Shown: positions 9,889 to 20,876 of the stretch, piece after piece
Layout of the letters: every line of letters starts with the position of its first letter
Numbering within the stretch: position 1 is the stretch's first letter
Assembly: GCA_018993265.1 (NCBI GenBank)
Contig: JAGKSW010000038.1
Span: 16,804-80,803 of the forward strand
DNA: 64,000 nt
Direction: 5' to 3'
Source: Nostoc sp. TH1S01
GTDB lineage: Bacteria; Cyanobacteriota; Cyanobacteriia; Cyanobacteriales; Nostocaceae
Notes under the pieces: generated by a model
The model's input: the letters and a program-made list of their open reading frames with translations, nothing else
Told to the model about the DNA's origin: nothing
The model's database searches: none
Made by a program: the position numbers and the translations under genes

Positions 9889-10344
9889 ATGGCAAATAAT
9901 TACAAAGATTTACATCTGCAAGATGATGTAAAAAATGACCAATCTTTAGATGGGTTGCAAATTCTTGTAGTAGATGATAACGAAGATAGTCTGATGTTGA
10001 CGACTTTTATTTTAGAAAGCTACGGTCTACAAGTCACAACAGCAAAATCAGCTTTAGATGCACTCAAGTTAATCAAAAATCGTAGATTTGATGTTTTCAT
10101 TTTTGATATTGCAATGCCAAAAGTAGATGGATATTCTTTAATTCGCAAAGTTAGACAAATGTTACTCTTGCAAAAACAGCATACACCTGCTATTGCTTTA
10201 ACTTCTCTGACTGCGGAAGAAAGTTATCGTTTGGCATTGTTATCTGGCTTTCAAGGCTATGTTCATAAACCTGTAGAGGCTGGTGTGTTAATAGCTGAAA
10301 TTACAAAAGTTTTAGGATTTGCTCAAGGAGAAAATGGTGAATAA
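9889..10344 (+). CDS. Response regulator (single REC domain)
   Basis: LQILVVDDNEDSLMLTTFIL...FDVFIFDIAMPKVDGYSLIRKVR...AIALTSLTAEE...HKPVE. Start set at ATG 9889 after GGAGG; the track start at 9856 looks too long. Confidence 0.92.
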   Translation: MANNYKDLHLQDDVKNDQSLDGLQILVVDDNEDSLMLTTFILESYGLQVTTAKSALDALKLIKNRRFDVFIFDIAMPKVDGYSLIRKVRQMLLLQKQHTPAIALTSLTAEESYRLALLSGFQGYVHKPVEAGVLIAEITKVLGFAQGENGE

Positions 10345-10401
10345 TTCAGAGCGATCGCTAAAATACATACAGACAACCCAGGTAAATTCAGTAGGCGATC
10401 G

Positions 10402-11439
10402 ATGACTAACCAACTCCAAGACTATAATCCAAGTGGTGTCGGTGAAATTAATGGCAACCTCTTTGGTTTGCCATTTGATTACGAGTCAGCAAACTTAATT
10501 GTCTTTGCCGTACCTTGGGAAGTCACAGTTTCCTATGGTGCAGGTACAGCCAACGGCCCCCAAAGAATCCTCGATGCTTCCACACAACTAGATTTATTTG
10601 ATTTTGACAACCCCGATGGCTGGAAACAGGGAATTTTTTTGGTTGAAATTCCTCAAGATATTTTAGAAAAAAATCATTACCATCGCACATTAGCCGCCCA
10701 AATTATTGAAAGGCTGGCACAAGGTAAACTCATAACAGACACACCCGATTTAACTCCTATCCTCACAGAAATTAATCAGGCTTCTCAACAGGTGAATCAA
10801 TGGTTATTTACCCAGTGTCAGCAAGCGATAAATCAAGGTAAGCAAGTAGCAGTTATTGGTGGAGATCACAGTTCTCCATTAGGTTATTTTCAAGCATTAG
10901 CAACGAAATATTCTAACTACGGCGTTCTGCACATTGATGCACATGCAGATTTACGCGATGCTTATGAAGAATTTGAATTTTCTCATGCCTCCATCATGTT
11001 TAATGCTGTGAAATTACCGCAAATCTCTAAGTTAGTTCAGGTAGGTTTACGTGATATTAGCCATGATGAAGTGCAAATGATTGATCAATCTCATGGTCGC
11101 ATCGTTGCCTATTATGACCCAGCCATCAAGCAAAAAATGTATGCTGGCATCACATGGATAGAGATATGCCGGGAAATTATCAATCATTTGCCCGAAAATG
11201 TTTACATTAGCTTTGATATAGATGGTTTAGATCCAAAACTTTGTCCAAATACAGGTACGCCTGTTGCTGGTGGGTTGGAATTAGAGCAAGCATTCTGTAT
11301 ATTACGTGAATTAGTCAATAGCGGTAGAAAAATTATTGGCTTTGATGTTTGTGAAGTTGGTGATGCAGAGTGGGATGGCAACGTTGGTGCGAGAGTTGTC
11401 TATAAGCTGGCGAATTTCATGGAACTATCTCAGCGATGA
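10402..11439 (+). CDS. Ureohydrolase (arginase/agmatinase family)
   Basis: GGDHSSPLGYF, HIDAHADLRD and SFDIDGLDPKLCPNTGTPVAGG metal-binding motifs; substrate not assignable from sequence. Confidence 0.92.
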   Translation: MTNQLQDYNPSGVGEINGNLFGLPFDYESANLIVFAVPWEVTVSYGAGTANGPQRILDASTQLDLFDFDNPDGWKQGIFLVEIPQDILEKNHYHRTLAAQIIERLAQGKLITDTPDLTPILTEINQASQQVNQWLFTQCQQAINQGKQVAVIGGDHSSPLGYFQALATKYSNYGVLHIDAHADLRDAYEEFEFSHASIMFNAVKLPQISKLVQVGLRDISHDEVQMIDQSHGRIVAYYDPAIKQKMYAGITWIEICREIINHLPENVYISFDIDGLDPKLCPNTGTPVAGGLELEQAFCILRELVNSGRKIIGFDVCEVGDAEWDGNVGARVVYKLANFMELSQR

Positions 11440-11494
11440 GTGCAATTAGGTAGAAAGCGATCGCATATTACCATCAAACTTCAATAAACATCCT

Positions 11495-11788
11495 CTACGA
11501 TACTTTTGGTTGATACCACAGCGATAAATTTAACTGGGAACAGAAGTAATCTCCAGCAATAATTTGCTGCTTGTGGTCAACTATCCAATCATACAGTTGT
11601 GCAGCTCTTGCTAATGCAACCCGTTCAGAACGATAAAGTCGTGGACTAGGACAGAAAACCTCGCCATTGATGTGTATCCCTGCAATCAACCAATAGTCAC
11701 TGCTTTCACCCTCTGGTAAAATTTCTAGAAACCCGTTACTGTAAGGCTCGATTATTCCCATATTCATTTGCAAGCCAATCGAACTCAA
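11495..11788 (-). CDS. Small conserved hypothetical protein
   Basis: 97-aa ORF (MSSIGLQMNMGIIEPYSNGFLEILPEGESSDYW...) in a gap between genes. Confidence 0.5.
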   Translation of the reverse strand: MSSIGLQMNMGIIEPYSNGFLEILPEGESSDYWLIAGIHINGEVFCPSPRLYRSERVALARAAQLYDWIVDHKQQIIAGDYFCSQLNLSLWYQPKVS

Positions 11789-12101
11789 AAAATATAGTGT
11801 GACAACAATCGTCTTATTTAATGTATCGAGGGTTTTCCGAAATAAAAGTAGTGTAAGCTCTATTTGTTATGCTTCAGGTATTTGATCTATGATTAACTAT
11901 ATATGAAATATATGTAGTAAAGTAATTTTAGTAACAGCAGGCAAAAAACAACTACTGAATTAACAAAATTAGTATTATTGCTGTTTACGTTTGATGATCT
12001 GCTTTATTTAAACTTTTATACCTAATCTATAACTGCGGTTTTTATTCCTAGCAGGAAGTATTTAAGCCATTAACAATATCGTCACAAGAGGATAGATTAC
12101 A

Positions 12102-12512
12102 TTGACTGCTAACACACTTATAGAACGAATCAATCAACATCAATATTTGCGTGATTTACGAAATAAATTACTCCATCTTCACCGGATGCTACTAGATACA
12201 GAACGCATCAACTATGAACAGGTTCGCGGACGAGTATCGAATAGTGAACTTTTTCAACTTGTGATTGCAGATGAGCAATTTGCTTGGCTACATCGAATTT
12301 CTGAACTAGTTGTGCAAATTGATGAAACCCTATCATCTGATCAACCCATATCTTTAGAAGATGTGCAAAATTTAATTGCAAACGCTCGAAGTTTAATCGC
12401 ACCTTCCGAGGTTGACAATGAGTTCGCTAGAAAATACTATGCTGCTCTCCAAAATGAACCGAGTGTTGTATTAGCACATGCAGCAGTTTCAGAACTCTTA
12501 ACTACTAAGTAA
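12102..12512 (+). CDS. Hypothetical protein
   Basis: 136-aa ORF, TTG start after AGAGGAT, followed by a terminator hairpin. Confidence 0.6.
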   Translation: MTANTLIERINQHQYLRDLRNKLLHLHRMLLDTERINYEQVRGRVSNSELFQLVIADEQFAWLHRISELVVQIDETLSSDQPISLEDVQNLIANARSLIAPSEVDNEFARKYYAALQNEPSVVLAHAAVSELLTTK

Positions 12513-12524
12513 ATTAGGCAAAGC

Positions 12525-12567
12525 AAAGGATATGTATAGTAAAGTAATTTTACGCTACATATCCTTT
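12525..12567 (+). terminator. Rho-independent terminator
   Basis: AAAGGATATGTA (12525-12536) / TACATATCCTTT (12556-12567) with an inner GTAAA/TTTAC stem, followed by a T-rich tract. Confidence 0.75.
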
Positions 12568-12813
12568 TTTATTTTTTATCTAAGATTGCTGAAACTGCAC
12601 GTCAATTAACATCAAATCGATATGAAGAAGCATATAATTAGCCTGCGTGGTGCGCCAAGCGTAGCGCAAGCGCGATAGGCAGGCAGGCTTTGTTTATATA
12701 GCCCCAGACTTCCAGTTTGAGGGTTTGATTTATATGCAGCTTCATATTAAATTGGTATAACGATTTTATGATTAGCTGTGCTAAGACAGGAATGATCTAA
12801 AAATTAACATTCC

Positions 12814-13671
12814 ATGCAGCAGCAAAAAAATCAATTCAGTCATCTCACAGCAATCGAAAGAACGTACCTGTCATTTCCAGCAAAGTTTTTATTAAATCAA
12901 AACCTACTTCAAGGCCGAATACTAGATTTTGGCTGTGGTTTTGGTAGCGATGTTAAATTATTGAGTGAAAAAGGCTTTGATATTATCGGTTATGATCCTT
13001 ATTATTTACCTCATTACCCACATGGACAATTCGATACGATCATTTGCTTTTATGTTTTAAATGTTTTGTTTTCTGAAGAACAAGCTAATGTTTTAATGGA
13101 AGTATCACATTTATTAAGACCAGGTGGTAAAGCTTATTATGTCGTGAGAAGAGATATTAAAAAACAAGGTTTTAGAGAACATTATGTTCATAAAAAACCG
13201 ACATATCAATGTGTTGTCAAGCTGCCTTTTCATTCAATTTATTTAGATGAAAGCCGAGAAATATATGAATATATTCATTATAATTATCAACGTAATTCAT
13301 CTAATAACTGTATATTTTGTAATCCTTACAAACATTTAAATTTATTAACTGAATCAGCAACAGCTTATGCTATGTTTGATGGTTATCCTGTAAGTAAAGG
13401 ACATGTATTAGTCATTCCTAAACGGCATGTAAGTAATTATTTTGAATTACCATTTAAAGAACAATCTGCTTGCTGGTTGATAGTAAATAAAGTTCAAGAG
13501 ATTCTCAAAACAGAATTTGCGCCCGATGGCTTTAATGTGGGAATGAATATCAATCGAGAAGCTGGACAAAATATTATGCACGCTAGTATTCATATCATCC
13601 CCCGCTATAAAGGTGATAATATGGGTACTAAAAGTGGTATTAGGAATGTAATAAATAAAAAAAATAAGTGA
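12814..13671 (+). CDS. Fusion of class I SAM methyltransferase-like domain with HIT-family domain
   Basis: N-terminus GRILDFGCGFGSDVKLLSEKGFDIIGYDPYY...LRPGGKAYYVV (Rossmann MTase); C-terminus NCIFCNP...GHVLVIPKRHVSNYFEL...NREAGQNIMHASIHIIPRYKGD (HIT). Confidence 0.85.
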   Translation: MQQQKNQFSHLTAIERTYLSFPAKFLLNQNLLQGRILDFGCGFGSDVKLLSEKGFDIIGYDPYYLPHYPHGQFDTIICFYVLNVLFSEEQANVLMEVSHLLRPGGKAYYVVRRDIKKQGFREHYVHKKPTYQCVVKLPFHSIYLDESREIYEYIHYNYQRNSSNNCIFCNPYKHLNLLTESATAYAMFDGYPVSKGHVLVIPKRHVSNYFELPFKEQSACWLIVNKVQEILKTEFAPDGFNVGMNINREAGQNIMHASIHIIPRYKGDNMGTKSGIRNVINKKNK

Positions 13672-14331
13672 TGTACCATTTGTTGGTGATTAGAGATTAT
13701 TTATAAAGTAAAAATAAAATTCCCGTAGGGTGTATTAGGCGCAGACTGTGAGCTAATTCATCATAAAATGATACGTGATATCATTTTGATGTTTTGTCAA
13801 GGGTATCTGATAAATTCTCTTGAAAATTCTTTTGTGTAATTTTGGTAATAGTAGATTCATGGATTACTTTTGTTAATTTAATAAGTGATAATGTTTTATG
13901 TTCAAACAGATAATCTATTTTTTTATGTAAATCACAATAATCTCTATGCCATGAAACAGTTATTTATATATTTGCTGAATACAAATATATAAATTTTAAT
14001 GATTATATTGAATGCAAATATATTAGAAAAAATCTGGATGAGACACTTCATCAAATTAATGAATTTATTCTAAATAAATGTATTACTTTAGTTATAAATT
14101 TGAGATAATAATGAAGTTATTAAGTAAAACTGAATACAAAAGCAATAATAGGACTGAGGCAGACTTTACGACTTATCCGTGTTTCATTCTACGCTAAGCC
14201 GCTTCGCATCTAATGCGAATTTTAGGTTCGATAAATTAACGTTTTTGGTTATTTTTACGTAATTACTGAATTAAATGGCAGAATTTCGGGTTTATACCGC
14301 TATACTAACGCTGGAGAGTAGAATATCGAAG

Positions 14332-14739
14332 ATGGTGCGATTGTTGGTCACAATGATTTTGCTGGTGTTGTTAACGGCTTGTGGTACTATTGGACTGCTG
14401 CCTACTAGTGAGTTAGTACAAAAAGCGATCGCACTTGGGCTAGAACAAACCAAACAAGAACTCAGCCAAAAACTAGATATAGATTTTCAGGGATTTGAAA
14501 TTAAGCAGTTAAAAATTGCCGAAGAAAAGCCATTAACAATTCAAAATTTACCAGCCTTCCGTGTCAAAGGAAAATACGATTTAATTATCAACTTACCGCA
14601 GCGACAGTTGACGCAACTGCAACAACCCTTTGAACTGTATTTACAAATTCAACAAGAAGGCAAAACTTGGCGATTATTATTACCAGACAAGAATAGCAAA
14701 GATTCTCAAAGAGTTTGGCGTAGTTACCTGATTGATTAA
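14332..14739 (+). CDS. Predicted lipoprotein
   Basis: ATG at 14332 gives MVRLLVTMILLVLLTAC, a signal peptide with lipobox LTAC. The longer ORF start at 14275 is less likely. Confidence 0.7.
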   Translation: MVRLLVTMILLVLLTACGTIGLLPTSELVQKAIALGLEQTKQELSQKLDIDFQGFEIKQLKIAEEKPLTIQNLPAFRVKGKYDLIINLPQRQLTQLQQPFELYLQIQQEGKTWRLLLPDKNSKDSQRVWRSYLID

Positions 14740-14836
14740 TTAATATGTGCAAGTAGCCAAACCAGCACAACCATTCCGTATAAATGCCCAGCCGTAGCCA
14801 TGATTGAAGTGATAGTTTCAGTGGAGACAGGGCAAA

Positions 14837-15610
14837 ATGTATTTTAACTTTTTTATCAGTTCTATCGTCGGAATCGTCGCTATATTACTGTTAGCATTTG
14901 GTGTATTGCAATGGTTCCATGTACCCGCCGGTAACTTTCTCGATTGGGTAATTGGCGGTGCGAGTTTTTGGTGGTTGTTGGTAATTGTAACTGTACCTTG
15001 GAATGTGCATTTTCAAGCTAAAGAAGTTTTAGCAGAAGCCGCACAGTCTTCCGAAAAAGGCATTCCTGTAGATGGGAAACAAGTAAAATATGTCCAATTA
15101 TTAGCCAAGCGATCGCTTTGGGTTGCCGTCGCCTTACACTTATTTTCAGCGGTTGGACTTTACACTCTCGCAGCCACTGGAATTAGCGCCGTAGGTTATA
15201 TCAGTTCCGGTGCTGCTTTATTATTAACTATTCTGCGTCCGGCCATTCGCGCCTACGAATATTTATATGCACGGCTAACTATGATTAGCCAAGAATGGAA
15301 ATATCCCCGCGAAGATATTTATGAACTGCGGAATCGTTTTTATGAATTAGAACAAAAAGTCCAATCTATTGAAGAGCAACTCAACCCAGAACAATCATAT
15401 TCTTTGCCAGCTACCCAACAACGTTTTGCTGAAGAAACTCGCAAAGAACTGTCAAGGATTTTAGCCAATTTAGAAGAATTACGCGCCACAAATCAAACAG
15501 AACATGAACGTTTAGCCAGAGAAGCCAGAAATGCGATCGCCCAACTTTCTACTGATGGGCAATTTCTCGATCACGTCCGCGAAATTATTCGCTTTTTCAA
15601 AACAGCTTAG
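14837..15610 (+). CDS. Membrane protein with C-terminal coiled coil, hypothetical
   Basis: 257 aa; about four TM segments then RNRFYELEQKVQSIEEQLNPEQ...ILANLEELRATNQTEHERLAREARN. Confidence 0.7.
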   Translation: MYFNFFISSIVGIVAILLLAFGVLQWFHVPAGNFLDWVIGGASFWWLLVIVTVPWNVHFQAKEVLAEAAQSSEKGIPVDGKQVKYVQLLAKRSLWVAVALHLFSAVGLYTLAATGISAVGYISSGAALLLTILRPAIRAYEYLYARLTMISQEWKYPREDIYELRNRFYELEQKVQSIEEQLNPEQSYSLPATQQRFAEETRKELSRILANLEELRATNQTEHERLAREARNAIAQLSTDGQFLDHVREIIRFFKTA

Positions 15611-15917
15611 GTAACAGAACTTAGACACAGTTTATCCGTTGAGACGGGTGTCAGAAGGTCAAGGTATAGGGGTTTCCGGGCTTTGAATATATATACCGTT
15701 CGACTGACATGGAAGTTGAGCTTGTCAAAACTCACGGCGAAGCCCTCACACCCTTATACCCCTGCTAAAAGCTAGTACAAAAAGGCTGAAGTATGAAGTC
15801 TGAAGTATGAAATGAAGAAACCCTTAGAGTGAACTTTTCAGCAATTGATAATGGGTGCTTTATTTCCGCCGAACTGTACTAGTCTATTTACTCAGTACTT
15901 TTTACTATTGTTCTAAC

Positions 15918-16340
15918 TTAACATTCCAACGCCTTTTTTTGCATGGTTTTAAATATGTTGTAAAAACCGTTAGCACGGGAAGGTGTCAAACTCACATTTA
16001 AACCTGTTGCTTGAATAAAATCTGGTGTTAATTGGACAATTTCTGTGGGACTTAGTCCATTTAAACCTTCAATCAATAGTGCGACTAATCCCTTAGTTAA
16101 TTGAGAATCAGATTCTCCTTGAAATACTACTTTCCCATCATTTAAGGCTGCGGTAACATACACCTGAGAAACGCAACCTGGGACTTTATTTTCTGGTACC
16201 TTGTCAGCTTCTGGAAACTCTGGAAGCTTCTGCGCGTACCAGATGAGTTGTTCATAGCGCCGCTTAGGATCGGAAGCACGTTGAAAGCGCTGGACGATTT
16301 TAGCGAGAGCAGGTGGTAAAGAATCTAAACTGGAAGACAT
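15918..16340 (-). CDS. sufE: SufE-family Fe-S cluster assembly protein
   Basis: RYEQLIWYAQKLPEFPE...NKVPGCVSQVYV...FQGESDSQLTKGLVALLIEGLNGLSPTEI, the SufE signature with conserved Cys. Confidence 0.92.
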   Translation of the reverse strand: MSSSLDSLPPALAKIVQRFQRASDPKRRYEQLIWYAQKLPEFPEADKVPENKVPGCVSQVYVTAALNDGKVVFQGESDSQLTKGLVALLIEGLNGLSPTEIVQLTPDFIQATGLNVSLTPSRANGFYNIFKTMQKKALEC

Positions 16341-16691
16341 AACAGAAGCTGCAAATAATTCGGTCTCACCTTGAGTGTAAATTATCTAGAGCGCGATCGC
16401 GTTCATGATGAGCAAGTCTATAACCAAAACCTAGAAACTTAAATTTAGACTTCAAATGTACATTCACAAACTGGATGTCGCTATTTAACAAATTAAAGTC
16501 GTGACGTTTAAACCGTAAAACTCTTGCACAGTAAGGATTTTAGAGATTTATATGATTATACAAAAGTAACGAGAGATTTTTCACGGATTTCACAAATTGA
16601 GGTCGCAAACCCAAAAATTTCACATTTTAAGAGTCGCTTATTTTCTTCAGCTAGAACTATCAAGCTTTAAGTTAGCTATTTACTGTTTAAA

Positions 16692-16765
16692 TGGCTCAGG
16701 TCGGATTTGAACCAACGACCCCAGGCTTATGAGTCCCGTGCTCTAACCAACTGAGCTACTGAGCC
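16692..16765 (-). tRNA. tRNA-Met(CAT), elongator-like
   Basis: Reverse complement GGCTCAGTAGCTCAGTTGGTTAGAGCACGGGACTCATAAGCCTGGGGTCGTTGGTTCAAATCCGACCTGAGCCA folds as a cloverleaf: 7-bp acceptor, anticodon CAT in CTCATAA, T-loop TTCAAAT. Full CCA not encoded. Confidence 0.95.
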
Positions 16766-16936
16766 AAGCGCTTTCGCATTAATTCTTAATATAGCATATA
16801 CAATTGTTGATGACTAGTCTTTTTTTCAATTAATTTTCCTCCACAATCGAATTTGGCATTTTAAAAAACCAAGCGAAAGAGGGAGACTCTCTCCCTCTTT
16901 TGACAAGGTAATGACTGGGTTAGATACAGACAAGGA

Positions 16937-19192
16937 CTATATGCGGTTTTGTTGTGGTAGGAAAGCAATTGGGTTAACTGCGCCCTTACCTGATGGATGA
17001 ATTTCAAAGTGAGTGTGAGGCCCAGTACTAAAACCAGTACTGCCCATTAAAGCAATGGTTTCCCCTTGACGCACTTGCTGACCTACGCGCACCAGAATCT
17101 TGCTGTTATGACCATAGCGGGTTATGCTGCCATCAGGATGGCGGATATCAACGAGATTACCATAGCCACCTTTATTCCAACCTGCTACTTCAATCACACC
17201 ATCAGCCGAGGCGTAAACTGGCGTACCAGTGGCGTTAGCAACGTCAATACCCTTATGCATTCTTCCCCAACGCCAACCATAACCAGAGGTAAATACACCT
17301 TTTGCTGGCCAAATATAAGCTACAGATGATGTGGAAGGTGGAGGTATGGTCTCATCAATTGGTTTAGGCAAGTATTGATCTACTGCTGCTAAAGGCGGTA
17401 GTTGTGGGGATACTTGAGTTCCCCGCATTCTTCTGGGAGCATCAGAAGCATTGACACCAACCGGTGGTACTGTGACTCTAGCCTGGTTGGGTAGAAACTC
17501 TGGGTTAATTGGCTCGTCAGTAGTGCGAGTAGCACGAAATTCGGGCTTAATTGGTTGAGCGCTGTAGCTTGGTAAGATTGGTGTCGGAACAGGAATAGGT
17601 ACTGCAAAATTCTTAGTTCCTGATACGGGCTTGGTGACAGCCAAGTTACTCGGAATAGCTACAGGTACAGGAACTGGTATAGTAACGCTGTTGTTGTCAC
17701 GCTCAGTAATTGCTTGTGCAACTACATTATTACCTGCATTACCAGATTCTTGAGCGCGGTATTTCTGCTGTAGTCTTTGAATTTCCGCCTGTAAACTCCG
17801 TAGACGCTCGTTATTTCTGTCTCTTGCTACCTTTTGATTAGTTTGTTGGCTACCAGGCTGTAGCTCAGCAAAAGCTTTAGGTACGGGAGTGTCACCACCT
17901 ACACCATAAGGATTAGCGTTAGCAGTATTTGTCTGTGTTTGGTTATTTGTTGCTGCTGCGGCTGGTTTGGCAGCATTGTCGTTGACAAAAACTGGTGATA
18001 CTGGTGCTAAGGGTACATTGAGGTTGCTGCTAGCAGTGTTAATAGGTACGCCAGCTACTTTGGTATTGTTGGTAAACTGTGCGCCAGCTGGATTAACTGC
18101 CACGGGTATTGAAATTGCACCATTACGGTTTACCTTGGATGGCAGAATTAGCTTTTGGCTAATTTTTAGCTGGTTAGGATTACTGATATTGTTGAGTTTT
18201 GCTAGTTCTGCAACAGTGGTGTTGTATCGGCTAGCGATCGCTGCTAGAGTATCTCCAGGCTTAACTTCGTAAGCTGTATCAGTATCCGTTGGTGCCACAA
18301 TCTGTGGTGTGGCAGGTACAGATGTGGTTGCTAATGGCTGTACTGGCTCGCTCGGAGATTTTGTCTGCTTAGTTTCTGGAAAGAACTTTGTTTTGTCTTC
18401 ATCGACCAGAGAGGGCAACTGTTGCCCTACCTCTTGATTGACGCTGTTAGGTGGCAACTTCTCTGCTAACGTTGTCTCCTGCGGCGATGCAGTAGTTTTC
18501 GCTAAATTTTTTGACTCCCCAGACCGCAACTCCGCCAGACTTGCTCTTAAACGGTTTGATTTTTCTTGTAAGTGATACAGGGCAAACTCTTGCTGTGCTT
18601 TTAATTTAGCTTTAACTTCATCACTAGCAACAGAAGTTTCACTACCTGTAGTTGATGCTTTAATGCCAGTCACATCATTAGCATTTAGGGTTTCTTTTGC
18701 CTCTCCATTCTTTGCTAATGGCAACTGATTAATAGAATTTGTCTCGGCTGCTGTTTTGGAAATATTATCTGGTGCTGGAACTTCCACAGACATTCCACTT
18801 GCCGCAACTTGCAATTTAGCTTCAAGCCCAGGCAACTGTGAAATTGCTGTTGGTTCCACAATGACAGGATTTTCTGGCATATTTGCTGAGGAGACTAGTT
18901 TGGCCTCCAGCTTTGTGGGAACAAATTTCACCTCAGTGTCAGGAGCAGCCGAAATATTTGAGGCTACCTTTTGGCTGCCTACAGGTGCTGCTGCTTGGGC
19001 TTGATCGCTTTGTCGAGTCACTAAAAGGCTGGTTGCCCCGACTGAGATAGCTAAACCAATCATGGCGGCTTGTGTGCTAACCCGACGATTAACTTTGGGA
19101 TTTACCACACTTAACTGCTCACTAGGGACACTTTCACTGCTGGGGGTATTTTTCAGCACAGCTTTTACTCTTTTTTTCAATGCTCGTTTCAA
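16937..19192 (-). CDS. LysM-domain M23-family metallopeptidase
   Basis: YEVKPGDTLAAIASRYNTTVAELAKLNNISNPNQLKISQKLILP (LysM); MHKGIDVANATGTPVYASADGVIEVAGWNKGGYGNLVDIRH...GHNSK...GPHTHFEIHPSG (M23). Confidence 0.95.
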   Translation of the reverse strand: MKRALKKRVKAVLKNTPSSESVPSEQLSVVNPKVNRRVSTQAAMIGLAISVGATSLLVTRQSDQAQAAAPVGSQKVASNISAAPDTEVKFVPTKLEAKLVSSANMPENPVIVEPTAISQLPGLEAKLQVAASGMSVEVPAPDNISKTAAETNSINQLPLAKNGEAKETLNANDVTGIKASTTGSETSVASDEVKAKLKAQQEFALYHLQEKSNRLRASLAELRSGESKNLAKTTASPQETTLAEKLPPNSVNQEVGQQLPSLVDEDKTKFFPETKQTKSPSEPVQPLATTSVPATPQIVAPTDTDTAYEVKPGDTLAAIASRYNTTVAELAKLNNISNPNQLKISQKLILPSKVNRNGAISIPVAVNPAGAQFTNNTKVAGVPINTASSNLNVPLAPVSPVFVNDNAAKPAAAATNNQTQTNTANANPYGVGGDTPVPKAFAELQPGSQQTNQKVARDRNNERLRSLQAEIQRLQQKYRAQESGNAGNNVVAQAITERDNNSVTIPVPVPVAIPSNLAVTKPVSGTKNFAVPIPVPTPILPSYSAQPIKPEFRATRTTDEPINPEFLPNQARVTVPPVGVNASDAPRRMRGTQVSPQLPPLAAVDQYLPKPIDETIPPPSTSSVAYIWPAKGVFTSGYGWRWGRMHKGIDVANATGTPVYASADGVIEVAGWNKGGYGNLVDIRHPDGSITRYGHNSKILVRVGQQVRQGETIALMGSTGFSTGPHTHFEIHPSGKGAVNPIAFLPQQNRI

Positions 19193-19977
19193 AGACGACC
19201 TCCTATGATCACTAGCGCTTAACTGACCTCGATTTTGCAGTCGGAATACTAGTCAATGATTTAGATCACATCTAACGATAGACCTGGATCACATTCACCA
19301 GAGATACTTAGGCAAGATTAACCTGCTTCTCTGATTTAGACAAGTTTACACCTGTTAGCAAAACATAAAGTTGCTGTGCTTACTTGTCCGCTCCACTCCT
19401 CACACCCTAGAACTTTTGCTCTTTACAGTTGTCAGCGCCTACTTTACTCGCTGGGATTGGAAAAGTTGATATTAGCCGAATCTGCTTTATATTGTCAGCA
19501 ATTTTAGTTGCTATAAGTTTTAAAAAGCGATGCCTCCTGCTGTAAATATCTTCAAGGTTTTTTTAACCGATCCGTCTTCCCAACAGGAGACTTTACGTTG
19601 ATTCTTCCCTAAAAGACAACCGTACAAACTCCCCAGTACTTTTGTCCTCCTGAAATATACTTATTCGGACAAAATAGTACAAATGCCTTATCCGTATTGA
19701 TTTCAGCTTTTCGTTTTTGACGACAGGATAAATCTAGTTCATCAAAATCTATCATTCAAAGTGAGTATGTTGTCAAAATTAATATAGAAATTTCTTATCT
19801 AAAACCTAGCTAATGAACTAATTTTTTTCTGTATTATTGCTGAAATTAAACTATTTTAAGTATAAAAACCTTAAGTATTTTTGATGATGATAGAATTGTT
19901 ATCTAATGAAAATCCTGCTTTCATTTAATCTCCAGACTTTTAAGAGTATTTATACTTAAAATCTTTTTGTTTAAAAA

Positions 19978-20439
19978 CTACACTAAATCACCTAGTTGTC
20001 TACGAGCTTCAAACAAACCTATGGCAACACTAACCGAAAGATTGAGGCTACGAACCCCTGGTTGAAACATCGGAATGTATAAGGTTGTATCACACATTGA
20101 TAATGCTTCTGGTGATAAACCTGTAGTTTCACTACCGAACAGTAGCCAATCATTAGGCTCAAACTGAAATTGAGTGTAGTTAAAACTGCCCCTCACAGAG
20201 AAGCCTAAACATCTACCTCCACGCTGTTGATGTGAGTCTTTGAAAGCTGCCAGCGACTCATGATAATGGAGTTTGACATAAGGCCAGTAATCTAACCCAG
20301 CGCGTTTAAGGTAGCGATCGCTAATTTCAAACCCTAAAGGCCCCACCAAATGTAATTCTGTACCTGTAGCGGCGCATGTACGCGCGATATTGCCTGTATT
20401 AGGTGGAATTTGCGGATTTACTAAAACTACCTGGGGCAT
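19978..20439 (-). CDS. trmL: tRNA (cytidine(34)-2'-O)-methyltransferase (SPOUT)
   Basis: MPQVVLVNPQIPPNTGNIARTCAATGTELHLVGPLGFEISDRYLKRAGLDYW...LLFGSETTGLSPE...IPMFQPGVRSLNLSVSVAIGLFEARRQ. Confidence 0.95.
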   Translation of the reverse strand: MPQVVLVNPQIPPNTGNIARTCAATGTELHLVGPLGFEISDRYLKRAGLDYWPYVKLHYHESLAAFKDSHQQRGGRCLGFSVRGSFNYTQFQFEPNDWLLFGSETTGLSPEALSMCDTTLYIPMFQPGVRSLNLSVSVAIGLFEARRQLGDLV

Positions 20440-20808
20440 CTTCTGTAAAACTGAGATATTGTATAAAAAGTTATATTGACAATAAAAAATCTACCAAAAG
20501 GTAGAGGTTATATATAGGTTTTGTTAATAACCATTTTGTAGTTTACATCGATTAGTTTTTTAAAACAAAAAAATCGCCAATTTTTCCCAAAAATTTTCTG
20601 AAAATGTATCGGATGAGCTTGCAGACAAAACTATTTTGTTGTTATGAAACTAAAAATCTCCACCAAAATTATTTGTTAGCAACTTTCCTAAAATCTATCT
20701 TATGTATGAAACCACAAATCATGGTCTTAGACTAGTAGGCATTTATAGGCTGGATATTGAGTGCTGGTAAAGAAGCTAAAACACACCTAAGTTACAAAAG
20801 CAATTGTC

Positions 20809-20867
20809 AAGGTTGTCCTTTGTCATTAGTCCTTTGCTAATAATAACTAATGACATGGAACAACCTT
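20809..20867. terminator. Long hairpin downstream of gshA, partly built from STRR heptamers
   Basis: AAGGTTGTCCTTTGTCATTAGT / ACTAATGACATGGAACAACCTT: 22-nt arms, 3 mismatches. Confidence 0.6.
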
Positions 20868-20876
20868 AATTTCCGA

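Noticed and set aside
13759-13791. CATCATAAAATGAT...ATCATTTTGATG imperfect inverted repeat
   Set aside because: Contains a 2-nt asymmetry in an AT-rich stretch and is not clearly placed relative to a gene end; too weak to call.
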